Made by a program: the position numbers and the translations under genes. The notes below the pieces were generated by a model, which saw only the letters and a list, made by a program, of their open reading frames with translations, made no database searches and was not told where the DNA came from. Of a stretch of 64,000 nt of DNA, positions 11,076 through 20,398 are shown piece after piece; the stretch's first letter is position 1, and the number at the start of each line of letters is the position of its first letter. The stretch comes from Fulvia fulva (lineage: Eukaryota; Ascomycota; Dothideomycetes; Mycosphaerellales; Mycosphaerellaceae): positions 186,001-250,000 of the forward strand of contig NC_063013.1 of the NCBI RefSeq assembly GCF_020509005.1. Direction: 5' to 3'.

Positions 11076-11899
11076 GTCTGTGCAGCACGCTGTTTGGCAT
11101 GATTCGACTTGACTGGCGGTCCGTCTGGCATGCACGCAGCACACCTACAGACGCAGCCGCGGAGCTGCTTAAGGCTGCTGCACAGTCCGCCGAAGGCAAT
11201 GGTGAGCGTGCGATATTTAGCTGTAGGAGGATACCAAGCCAGGCTGTGATTGGCTAATTTCAATACCATAGATGCAGCCTTATCACCACATTCCAGGTTC
11301 GCGCTTCACTCCCCTCCCCGAAAGCTGTATATCGTACGCTCAGTTCGTCACTTCGCGGTACCATAGCACGGACACGCGCTACAGCACATTTTTGGACATA
11401 CGCCGAGAACCACAGCCGCTGGCTTCACCACACTTGAAGGGAACTTTGGACGCCTGCCATATCGATGGCATTACTGTAGCTCCACGACGTACATCACGGC
11501 GCTTTCGAGGGCTGAGCTCCGGGTCAAGGAAGGGATAAGGTATTGTCTACAGGCTTTGATGGGCTATTGTGAAGCGGGTGGGAGTGGCAGGTACCGGTCT
11601 TGCTTGTCTCTGGGTTGCTTCAGGCTACTACGTCGCAGTTCTGCAGAGAAGAATAACCCCGACAACTGTCGCATGCTCTTTGCGAAGAGGAACAAAGCCT
11701 TGACCAGATTTCATGTGATGACCATTCGCCGACATTCGTCCGGCAGTATTTCCAAAGCCCACTCGTCTAGCCCACATCGCTTCTTTAAGCGCAGCGACCG
11801 AGCAGCCACACCGTAGCGACGTGTGAGCTTGCGAACACTCGAGCGTAGGTTGGAGCTCTATTACCAGCCCCAAGAATTCCTTGGCGCTCTTCTATTCAG

Positions 11900-12420
11900 T
11901 CAACAAAAATGTGTTGCGAGGCGGCGGAGCCAGTCCTCGTAAGCGCCGAATCTCTTTAATCTATATGTCGTTAACGGCTATATTATATATAAAAAGCTAT
12001 CTGCTTCGTGTTCTACTACTAGAGGTTATACTCGTCTATCCGGCTCGAGCGCTATCTATTTCCTGTTGCTAGTACCGACTACCTCTATCGCTATTATTTA
12101 GATCCGTGTCTTTGTTTCCGAGGGAGAACCCCTAGACTCCCCTTTGCCCTTGCCGGGCGGGCTACGCGACGTGTTTATGCCGCTCCGCTAGGCTTAGCGA
12201 CCTCCGCTCGAGTGTTCGTAGGCTTATACGTCGCTATAGTGCTGCGCGGTAGATAGCTACTTCTATATAGTATAGCAACTATAGTCCTCGTAAGCTCGGA
12301 GCGTAGTCTCTACACCCTATAGAAGTAGTTGATAGGCGAGCAACGCTCGCCTAATTAGCGCTGTCGCTTTCCGGTGCAGCTTCGCCTATGTTAACAAGCG
12401 CCTTCGGCGCAATCAAAACG
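11900..12420. repeat. RIP-like degenerate repeat relic
   Basis: From about 11941 to 12360 the dinucleotide CpA is nearly absent (I count about three) while TpA is very common (roughly 45) and CpG is kept. This is the signature of repeat-induced point mutation rather than simple AT drift. A 13-bp direct repeat AGTCCTCGTAAGC occurs near 11932 and 12283. A hairpin with 9-bp arms (TAGGCGAGC) sits at 12333-12353, and a smaller GCGCC/GGCGC hairpin follows near 12400. No coding potential for a transposase is left, so the element type cannot be named. Confidence 0.6.
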
Positions 12421-12695
12421 CTGGGTCACGTGGATCGAGTTTGGTGTCACGTGTTCGTGCTGTGCCCATTGGCGAACTCGCAAGAAACATATGCTCGTGT
12501 TGTTCATACATCTATTGTCGCAACAAATCGATATCACGGGTAGCGTGGGGCTACCTTCAACGAAGCCGGAAAGGGGTGGTATAGAGCTCCACTCCGCTAC
12601 GCTTACCCTTGGAGGTTCACAACCGCCAACAGCACATTTTCTCCGTCAACCCCAACTTGTATCCTCAACCCCACAGCTTCATTTTTGAGACAAGT

Positions 12696-13988
12696 ATGAA
12701 CAGCTCTGTGGCTTCAGTCGTCCGAGGCGAGTTCCTCTTCCGCGACCTCTTGCTCGTCGACGTTGGCGGAGAACTCAAGCGCCATCCTCGAGCATCGGAG
12801 GGCGAGATCAAGCGCTATCTCGAAGACAAGGAGAGTAAAGATCAGGTCGCACATTGGTACGAAGCCCAGCTCGTTCACTATGGTTTGCAGAGATCCAAGG
12901 ACAAGAATACGGCCAAGGTCCGACTGCAACAGGCTCTCAATCAGAAGAAGCTAAAAGCTGCACCGCCACATCTCGTGGATATGGAAGCTTCTATGAAGAG
13001 GGAGTATGCAGCTGCTGTCCGTAAGGCGAAGACGCCTTCTAAGCCGTTGCCTGCTGCTGGGAAGGGGACTAAGCGCGCGAGAGATGAGGAGGAGCTGCCT
13101 GTGGCGAGGTCGAAGAAGACGAAGGTGTCGGTGCAGATTGGTGATGTGAACATCGACATCGAGCACTCCACATCCAGCAAGAAGCCTGTTTCGAGAGCCA
13201 AAGCGACTCCTACCAGCAGACGGCCCAAGCAGGACACGAAGAATGCCGCTTCCGCCAGGGCTCCTCCTACTACACCGACACCCTACAAAATGGCGAACTC
13301 AGGCGCGACCCTCAACTATGACAGTCTACAAGACGTGCCGTCCTCGTCAAACACTTCCCTACCCACCGCAACACCACGAGTTCGACCAAAGCAAACAGCC
13401 CGCAAAAGCGTCATCGGCTTCGGAGGCCCTCCATCAAGCCAGCAATCCACCATCAAGCCCGATCCATACGACCAAGCCTCCCACTTCCCCTCCTCACCAG
13501 CCCCCACCACCTCAACATCCATCAAACCAGAACCCACCCACCACGCCACTTCTTCTCCACCTCAAATCAACATCACCGGCGTCTACAACATCCTCACCCC
13601 ACACCCGCACCTCTCAACCCTCTCCTCCAAAGCCTCGCGCCTCTTCCTCGCCGTCGACAACTCCACCAACAAAATCTGGGGCAGCTTCGAGCTAGGCTGG
13701 TACGGCGGCACCATCAAAATCGACCAGATCGCCACGAACCGGGCAGTCTGTTTCGGTTGGCGCGCGAGAGATCATGAGAAGCCTGGGAACATGAGATTTG
13801 GAAAGGAGTGTGTTGGGGAGATGGAGTTCTTCGGTGATCAGGAGGTTAGGGGGGTTTTTCATAACCTTCTACCGGAGGCTGTGCATTTTGAGGGGAAGAG
13901 GAGGGCGGGGCCGTTGTGGAGTGGGAAGTCGGTTTATGCGTATGAGAAGGAGTGGGAGGGGTTTCCGAAGGAGGCGTATGGTCGCTGA
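12696..13988 (+). CDS. Conserved-type hypothetical protein, basic middle region, ordered C-terminal domain
   Basis: Single exon, 430 residues from the ATG at 12696; the frame is open upstream to about 12609 but that stretch lacks a better start. Residues 1-100 are helical and charged. Residues ~110-290 are basic, Ser/Thr/Pro-rich and probably disordered, with nuclear-localisation-like runs (KGTKRARDEEE, RSKKTK). The last ~140 residues form an ordered domain beginning with a G-V-Y-N-I motif and containing W-G-S-F-E-L-G and I-K-I-D. That is similar in style to a domain seen in several fungal proteins of unknown function, with a GxY-start and a WGxFxFG core. I do not recognise the family. A nuclear role is only a guess. 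Confidence 0.7.
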   Translation: MNSSVASVVRGEFLFRDLLLVDVGGELKRHPRASEGEIKRYLEDKESKDQVAHWYEAQLVHYGLQRSKDKNTAKVRLQQALNQKKLKAAPPHLVDMEASMKREYAAAVRKAKTPSKPLPAAGKGTKRARDEEELPVARSKKTKVSVQIGDVNIDIEHSTSSKKPVSRAKATPTSRRPKQDTKNAASARAPPTTPTPYKMANSGATLNYDSLQDVPSSSNTSLPTATPRVRPKQTARKSVIGFGGPPSSQQSTIKPDPYDQASHFPSSPAPTTSTSIKPEPTHHATSSPPQINITGVYNILTPHPHLSTLSSKASRLFLAVDNSTNKIWGSFELGWYGGTIKIDQIATNRAVCFGWRARDHEKPGNMRFGKECVGEMEFFGDQEVRGVFHNLLPEAVHFEGKRRAGPLWSGKSVYAYEKEWEGFPKEAYGR

Positions 13989-14404
13989 TGCAAGAGTGGC
14001 TCATGTGCAAGAGCACGGCTTCATCGGGCGTGTAGGGGCAAACTTGGAAGATGGAGTTCTGTTGGCTGCTGGTGGAATGTGCTGTGCGGTAAAGTCTCGT
14101 GAGGGGTCTGCTGGGATCTGTACATTGTGCTGTACATTGTTTAGATGAGTGCACACCGTGTCTCACGCTGGTGCGAACGAGATTGGAAATACTGTTTCGT
14201 GGTGCTGCTACGCGACTGTCGTATGCCTTTGTACTGTACATCAATGATGCCTGTCATCTCGCCTGCTACGACTTCTCCTCTGCGCATCTCTCCACTCCTT
14301 CTGCTCTTTGTACGCATTCCGTTCGTGGTTGGTGTGCCGAGCGATCTTCTTGTACCTGGAGATTGTCGTAAGCAGTGCCAGAATTTTCCCAGATTGGGAT
14401 ACAC
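13989..14404. other. Convergent intergenic region, nothing seen
   Basis: About 415 bp between the 3' ends of two facing genes. No element is recognisable; both terminators must be here. Confidence 0.4.
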
Positions 14405-14992
14405 TCACCACTCGACAGCGAAGAAGCCAGTGCACAAAGCCTCGGCATAAGGTAGGAAGCCTGCACTTTTCAGGGAACCATTACGAACAGATCCCACCGC
14501 GACTCCACTTGCGGCTGCAAGCGCGAGACGTTTTCCTTTCTGACCCATCCAAGGTCCTGGCTCGTTGCGAGCTCGGATGGCTTCAAGCCCAGCACCAATA
14601 GCCGCCGACTTCAAGGCTTTCGCCATTGTGTACTTGTCTTTCGGGCGGGTCGGATCTTCATGTGGCGAGAATCGTGTTCGGCTGCGGCTTCGACTGCGGC
14701 TTCGACTGCGGCTTCGACTTCGACTTCGACTGCTGCTACGGCTCAAGCTGTAGCTACTGTGACTGCTCGAGCTCCGGTCTTGATGTGGCCTTCGAGAAGA
14801 CTGTCTATATGAGGAGCGCCATTTGCGGTCATCATCGTACAAGTCATCACGGCGTGGCTCAGCAACAGGACCTCGTGAGGGTCGTCGATACAGCCCTCCA
14901 GTCTCGTTCGGTACCATCGTTCCTCCTCGAGGCTGACCATAGTACTGTATGTGAGCCGGTGATTGGGCCCAAATCGGGTATGCAGGTGCCAT
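14405..14992 (-). CDS. Small RS-repeat hypothetical protein
   Basis: 195 residues if the ATG at 14992 (MAPAYPIW) is used; an in-frame ATG at 15064 would add 24 unlikely residues. The middle carries an uninterrupted Ser-Arg dipeptide run encoded by a near-perfect tandem DNA repeat at about 14680-14735. It is followed by an Ala/Gly-rich segment (KALKSAAIGAGLEA and AASGVAVGS) resembling glycine-zipper tails found after RS/basic regions in many fungal hypothetical proteins. Nuclear localisation is possible from the RS content. No enzymatic motif is visible. The gene converges on the gene at 12696-13988. Confidence 0.5.
   Translation of the reverse strand: MAPAYPIWAQSPAHIQYYGQPRGGTMVPNETGGLYRRPSRGPVAEPRRDDLYDDDRKWRSSYRQSSRRPHQDRSSSSHSSYSLSRSSSRSRSRSRSRSRSRSRSRTRFSPHEDPTRPKDKYTMAKALKSAAIGAGLEAIRARNEPGPWMGQKGKRLALAAASGVAVGSVRNGSLKSAGFLPYAEALCTGFFAVEW
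14680..14735. repeat. Tandem repeat coding for Ser-Arg dipeptides
   Basis: Repeats of a 12-bp unit (CGGCTTCGACTG) pass into a 6-bp unit (CTTCGA) on the plus strand. On the minus strand they read as Arg-Ser codons inside the RS protein. Confidence 0.8.
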
Positions 14993-16166
14993 TGTGGCTG
15001 TAATAAGCCAAAGGATGCTGTGCGAGGAAAGGCGACCGCGTGTAGTGGCTGTCACAAGAGTCAATGGAGCAGTGTGAAAGGCTAAACGTGCTGGCTCTCA
15101 TCTTCTTCCTACATGTCAGTGGGGTTGTCTTATGCAAAGCAGCACCGCTTCTTGCCAGAACTCAATGAGTGTGGCTGGAACATGGCAATGCATCACGTAT
15201 CATTGCATGTTCCGGACTGACCATCCTGAATACGACACGGTGTCAAGTCAGCCACCGAGTGTGGTCGCCATGAGAATGTCCCCCGCATCCTCCGGGTGGC
15301 GGTCCTATTCGTTGCTGGCGAGACTGATGCACATGATGTTCCCTGGTTGTTTCCCACACCGCATGGCCGCGACAATGTCAGCGGTCAAGTGACCAATAGT
15401 CCGTCAAGACAGAGGAGACCTCGGCGAGGCACATCGATATGCAAGGATGAACCTGCCGCGTGCGTTGTGGTTGAAACGTGCACAAGGCCTGGCTGTTGGT
15501 CAATGCCCGGAGCCAGGCGAGCGGTGAGGGTCGGGATGGAGTGCTCTGTCTTGCCTTGCCCTATGCACGTGATGGATGGCGATGTGGAAGTGGTCGTATT
15601 GATGCACGAAGAAGTGGCAAAGAAGAAGTCGTTTAGAAATGAGCTCTCGGCCCGGCTCAGCATCCGGTTGCCGATGATGTCGTTTCTGCGACAGTGAGGA
15701 CTCCGTGGTGCTCTTGCATCTCACGTCCAAGAACTGGCCGTGATAGAGGCGCACCCATCCTAAGAGCAAGGCCGCCATATCAACGACCCGTCAACATGGT
15801 ACATGTGCTCCCGCCCGGCGGGGCTTTTGCCATGTTATGCGTTTTGTTAGATCCAGCATGCGAACGCCATTGGTCATGATTCCAGCAATGCAGACCCAGT
15901 CCCGTCATGTATCATCTGTCGTCTTGTCAATGGGTACAGAGCAGCATGCGGGTGACTCGTGAGAGGTGAGGACGCCTCGTGTCTATCCTTGTACAGTTGA
16001 TGGCCATTGGCGGAAGAAGCGGCGACTGCTCAAATGCCGGCAGGAGCAAAGGACCAAAGGTGCATTTACCCGGTAAGATACTGCCATCAGGTCATAAACA
16101 TCAGACCACGCAACCAACGTCACATCTCAACCACCAAGGACGACGACGACGACGACGACGACGACA
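14993..16166. other. Intergenic, 1.2 kb, no supported gene
   Basis: Only short frames without features are present. The right end holds the GAC microsatellite directly before the SDR relic. Confidence 0.4.
16139..16165. repeat. (GAC)9 microsatellite
   Basis: Nine perfect GAC units end one base before the ATG of the SDR relic, so they lie in its former 5' leader. Confidence 0.9.
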
Positions 16167-16716
16167 ATGGCGGCCGCAGCGCTCAAAGAGCTGACAACAG
16201 CATCTCTGTTCAACATCAAAGGTTGGACAACGATCGTGACAGGCGGCGGCACCGGTTTTGGCCTCATCACAGCGAAGGCATTGGCAGCAAATGGAGCCAA
16301 GGTCTACGTGACAGGCCGTCGAGCTGAGAATCTCAAAGATGCAGAGTTGACAGACTCTGAGAGCGGTGGGTCGATCATTGTGCGTCAAAGGCCGCTACGA
16401 TGTCCTTGACGGAGCAGCTTGCGGTCGACTTCAAGCGACCTGATCTGGAAGTGCGAGTATATACACTGGCTCCAGGTTACTTCCCGAGTGAGATGACTCC
16501 AATCGCCAATGATTCTGGCAAGCAGGAAGAACATTTCCGTACGAAGTGGTGAGTGCTGTTCGGTCGTGCCGGACATCCAAGGGATCATGCTCAGGCTGTG
16601 CTGAACTTTGCGACGGATGGGTGAGTTTATGATCTTCTGCTGACTTCCACTTTCACAGCTACGTGACTGGTTCGACGCTCGTGATTGATGGAGGCTGGCT
16701 GTTGGCCCATGCTTGA
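16167..16716 (+). pseudogene. Short-chain dehydrogenase/reductase relic with internal deletions, frameshift and stop
   Basis: The N-terminal Rossmann part is intact (TIVTGGGTGFG nucleotide-binding motif, then a strand ending in VTGRR). After about residue 58 the protein jumps to GGSII, the strand that normally precedes the catalytic Ser, so ~80 residues including the NAG motif are missing. It then jumps, with a change of frame near 16381, to ASKAA, the residues following the catalytic Tyr, so the Tyr is also lost. The C-terminal part (LAPGYFPSEMT, then GRAGHPRDHAQAV and YVTGSTLVIDGGW) is well preserved. It is interrupted by an in-frame TGA after KW near 16552. A 40-bp intron (about 16621-16660, GT-AG) still joins cleanly in frame. 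The enzyme cannot be functional. The well-preserved ends suggest recent loss. Confidence 0.8.
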
Positions 16717-17193
16717 GGCGTTGCTTTGCAGCATTGACATCTAGCGCAGATCCGTCGCTGGGCGTGGTTTTGTATGGATCATCGTATGTGATAAGAGGTT
16801 GAGGTTGTGCAATCAACGTCGACGAAGCATCGACAAGATATTCCGATCTGCCCACGGAAAGTCGTCCCGATAGCCGTGTTTCTCCAGCCACGTTTCATGC
16901 AGAGCTGGAAGGTCTCGAAGAAATGCTGAATTTCAACGTATCACCCATCGTTGCTATCATGGTCATCGTCTATCAGACATTATCAATCACATGGAGACAA
17001 GATCGAACGCAGTGGGTGACATTCAATAGCCGCGGACCTCTCGGCAGGTGCGACTCGTCCGCGCCGAGGTTCACGGTTCTCCGCTCTCACTTCAGCTTCA
17101 ACAGTAGGCATACCGTGATACCTCACGTGTACGCCACGAACTTCACATTTACAACCGTCTTGCTTGGAGTGATACCGCAGCTGGGTTGCTAAC
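16717..17193. other. Intergenic, nothing recognised
   Basis: About 480 bp leading to the thiolase-like gene; no element or gene is visible. The part just before 17194 is presumably its promoter. Confidence 0.35.
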
Positions 17194-18816
17194 ATGTCTG
17201 GATCGTCGCGCAGGACGCCCGTTATCATTGGTGTTGGAGACTTCGTCAACAGGTCAAAGAAAGTCCAAGATGCCATCGAGCCAGCTCAGCTCATGATACT
17301 TGCTATTCAAGAGGCTATCAAAGATACTGGACTGGACGCTTCTACTCTCTCTGCGCTACAGTCATCGATCGACAGCATCGATGTCGTCAGATCTTGGACC
17401 TGGCCATGCGATTACCCAAACCTCATTGCCGAGAAACTGGGATTCAAACCACTACATGCACACTATAGCGATCATGGAGGCAACCAACCAGCATACCTCC
17501 TCGACGACGCCGCAAGAAGAGTCTCCAAAGGTGAATGCAACGTCGCCGTCATCACAGGAGGCGAAGCACTAGCATCTCTCACCGCTTACGCTGCCGCTAA
17601 GAAAATGCCACCACCCGGCTGGACACCACCAACAGAAGACGTCGACTCCGTCTTCTCCCCAACCACCAGGAAACTCGAACCAAGTCTCGGCGAACGACAC
17701 TCCATCGGCAACCCCATCCAACTCTACCCCCTCTATGAAAACAGCTTCCGCGCCCACCACGGCCAATCACTCAAAGCCAACCACGCCGAATCAGCACAGA
17801 TGTACGCCGACTTCGCCAAAGTCGCCGAGCAGAACCAATACGCCTGGAACTACGGCTCCCCAGCCGAAACGGTAGAGAGCATTGGCACGGTATCGAAGAA
17901 GAACAGAATGATCTGCCTCCCTTATCCCCTCCTCATGAACGCCTTCAACACCGTCAACTGCGCAGCCGCCTGCATCGTCACCACAGCCCAGCACGCCCGA
18001 GACCTCGGCATCTCCCCCGAAAAACTCATCTACCCTCTCGGCGGCGCAGGCACATCGGATAGTAACGACTTCTGGCTCCGCCCGACCTTCTGGTGGAGCC
18101 CCTCGATTTCCCGATCCCTCGATGCCGCATTTGAAGTCTCAGCGGTCCAGAAAGATGAGATTGACCTCTACGATTTCTACTCGTGCTTCCCCATCGTGCC
18201 GAAACTGGCGTGTAAGCATCTCGGTTTGCCGACGACGGGGGGTCAGAAGCCGATTACGCTGCTTGGGGGGTTGACGTCGTTTGGTGGGGCGGGGAATAAT
18301 TATTCGATGCATGCTATCTCTGAGATGGTGCGTCAGTTGAGAGGAGGGAGGGGGAATACGGGGTTGATTCTGGCGAATGGGGGCTGGGTGACGTATCAGC
18401 ATGTTGTGCTCTTGTCGAGGTCGCCGAGGAGTGATGGGTTGCCGTATCCGGATCAGGCGCCGTTGCCGAAGGTTGTGGCGGATGTGCATGTGCCGCCTGT
18501 GGTGGAGCGGGCTGAGGGGGATGCTGTTGTTGAGGTGTGTTGTTTGATGTTGCAGATCTTGGATTTGACATGCTAGCTGACTGAGCCTTTCTTGCAGACT
18601 TGTACGGTGGAGTATGGCAGAGATGGCAAGCCGTCTATGGGCCATGTAGTGGGACGGCTGAGGACCGGGCAGCGATTCCTTGCGAACCATGCGGACGATC
18701 GGACACTGCAGGAGCTCTGCAGCCGGGATGTTGAGCCTATCTTGCGAAGTGGTAAAGTGATAACAAGTGCAGACGGACGGAACCTGTTCTCCTTCGGCGA
18801 GAGTTCGAAGTTATGA
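17194..18816 (+). CDS. Thiolase-like acyl-CoA transferase family protein (thiolase-like type 1 with extra C-terminal domain)
   Basis: Two exons, 17194-18534 and 18598-18816, joined over a 63-bp GT-AG intron in phase 0 to 519 residues. The start (RRTPVIIGVGDFVNRS) and the thiolase fold landmarks are clear: a V-I-T-G-G-E-A segment, a PYPLLMNAFNTVNCAAA stretch, then LGGLTSFGGAGNNYSMHA, the counterpart of the C-terminal GG-x-A-x-GHP loop. The usual nucleophile cysteine loop before GECNVAVITGG reads SDHGGNQPAYLL, without Cys, and the GHP histidine loop reads GNNYS. The last ~75 residues match in position the extra C-terminal domain of thiolase-like proteins. Classical acetyl-CoA acetyltransferase activity is therefore doubtful; a CoA-thioester role, perhaps peroxisomal (it ends SSKL, close to a PTS1), is an inference. 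Confidence 0.8.
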
Positions 18817-18866
18817 TAGTATCGCAACATCAGAATCATCATGCTCAAGACATCTCCCAACGCCGT

Positions 18867-20129
18867 TCATACCTCTCTCAACAGCGGACCAACCTTAACC
18901 GGCGCAACAACCCCCCACTCCTGCCTCCCAGGCACCTCATCCTGATTCCAATACACCACGCCATGTCTAAACCAAGCCGCATACGTCCCCCCCACCACAT
19001 CAGACCCCTCATGCCTCCGCCACAAGCTCCCAAGCGTCTGCCCTAGCACCCTAAGAATCAAACCATGCGCCAACTTAAACCCAAAACTCTCCCGCAGACA
19101 CCGCTCCACAATACACCTCGCCTTCCTCTGATCCTCACCCTCCTCTTCCCCCTCCCGCGGCAGCGGCAACGACATGAGGCGAAACGCCTCCTCACCATCC
19201 CACGCCGTGAGTTCGTTGATCAGCTGCGACCCGGTCATGTAGTCGATCGCGTAGACGTGTTCTGCGCAGTATTGTGGTCCGTTCCACTTGGTTTCGGCGT
19301 CGAGGAGGCCCAGGACCATGGTCATTACTTGGCCTTGGATTATGTAGTCGGTGAGCATCTTGCTGACTTCGTCGGGGGTGTAGATCTTGGAGCCTTCTTT
19401 GAAGGAGAAACCTGCATTGGCGCCTTGTAATTTGAGGCCCCTGAGGAGAGGGTGTGCGTGTAAACCTTCTGTGCCAGTTTTGCCCTCCCAGATCTTCAGG
19501 AGGAGTTGATGACAGCGCGAGAAGAAGGGATTATCGCGTGCTGAGCAGAGGAAGTAGTTCGTCAGTGCCCTATCCTGGGCCGTTCCCATGCTATACGACA
19601 GCACCTCATACGGCGAAGCAGGATCCCCAACAGTACAATTCCACATCCGCTCCAAATCGCCAATCTGAATCATCCCCACATCCGCATACACAGCCCCATA
19701 CTTCACCAACAACGGAAACCGCACAAGATCCGACGTATGCTGAGGCGCGTAGTCGCCGCCTATCGTGCCGTTGATGAAAGCTTCGGGAAACGTGCTAGGG
19801 TCTTGCGTATCTAGGAATTGGTCGATGTTCAATGCTGAGCCCGGGACGCGGTTTGTGACGCGGATTGTCCAGCCTTGGGGAGCGAGCCGTCTGTGCCAGG
19901 CTCGGACGTTGCGTTGGGTGTAGGGGTGCATGTTTTCGAAGCCTTGGTGCCAGAAGAACCAAATGTTCTTGTCATCTTTGATTTCGCAAGGGTTGAGAAG
20001 ATCGGTGTCGACTTCTGTGTCTGGTCTGCGGTCGAGGAGATGGTCGGGGATGATGTGGAGGCCTTTTGGTAGGTGGTAGTCCATGGTCGTGTGTGAATTG
20101 TTTGTCTCTTTGTTGAGCTTGTGGTTCAT
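18867..20129 (-). CDS. Caps_synth/GT32-like glycosyltransferase
   Basis: Single exon, 420 residues; starting at the second ATG (20084, MDYHLPKG, good CCATGG context) would give 405. Near residue 60 is IWFFWHQG, followed by a W-x-I-R-V-T-N region. At about residues 128-152 the sequence SDLVRFPLLVKYGAVYADVG has the D-x-x-R and Y-x-D signature of capsule-polysaccharide-type and GT32 glycosyltransferases, where the Asp residues hold the metal and nucleotide sugar. No signal peptide or clear membrane anchor is visible, unlike Golgi GT32 enzymes. The substrate is unknown. Its stop lies about 50 bp from the stop of the convergent thiolase-like gene. Confidence 0.75.
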   Translation of the reverse strand: MNHKLNKETNNSHTTMDYHLPKGLHIIPDHLLDRRPDTEVDTDLLNPCEIKDDKNIWFFWHQGFENMHPYTQRNVRAWHRRLAPQGWTIRVTNRVPGSALNIDQFLDTQDPSTFPEAFINGTIGGDYAPQHTSDLVRFPLLVKYGAVYADVGMIQIGDLERMWNCTVGDPASPYEVLSYSMGTAQDRALTNYFLCSARDNPFFSRCHQLLLKIWEGKTGTEGLHAHPLLRGLKLQGANAGFSFKEGSKIYTPDEVSKMLTDYIIQGQVMTMVLGLLDAETKWNGPQYCAEHVYAIDYMTGSQLINELTAWDGEEAFRLMSLPLPREGEEEGEDQRKARCIVERCLRESFGFKLAHGLILRVLGQTLGSLWRRHEGSDVVGGTYAAWFRHGVVYWNQDEVPGRQEWGVVAPVKVGPLLREV

Positions 20130-20398
20130 GCAGTCGCTGGTAAGGGAGACTGGTCACAGGGTAGACGGCGATGTGGCGGCTTTTTGTAGACGGCGGAAGG
20201 AGTTCAGCTAATGCAGTAATGTCAACAGTTACGATGCACTCGTCGGACAACAAGTGTAGTAAACACTGCCTGGATGCCAAGTGCGGAAGGATGATCATGC
20301 AGGAACGAGAAGCGAGCCAATGAGCGAATGCCACTCACTATGATTCATCTTGATGCGAGGAAAGGACGCTTCTGCTGCAAAGTGGTTGCCTTTTCGTG

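Larger units (their letters stand above)
9790..11899. other. Gene-poor intergenic region after tyrosinase
   Basis: About 2.1 kb without a supportable gene. It holds the tyrosinase 3' end, a GGAC tetranucleotide run (9901-9916), a heptanucleotide minisatellite (10641-10680) and a perfect palindrome (11043-11075). The short frames here have no recognisable features. Confidence 0.4.
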
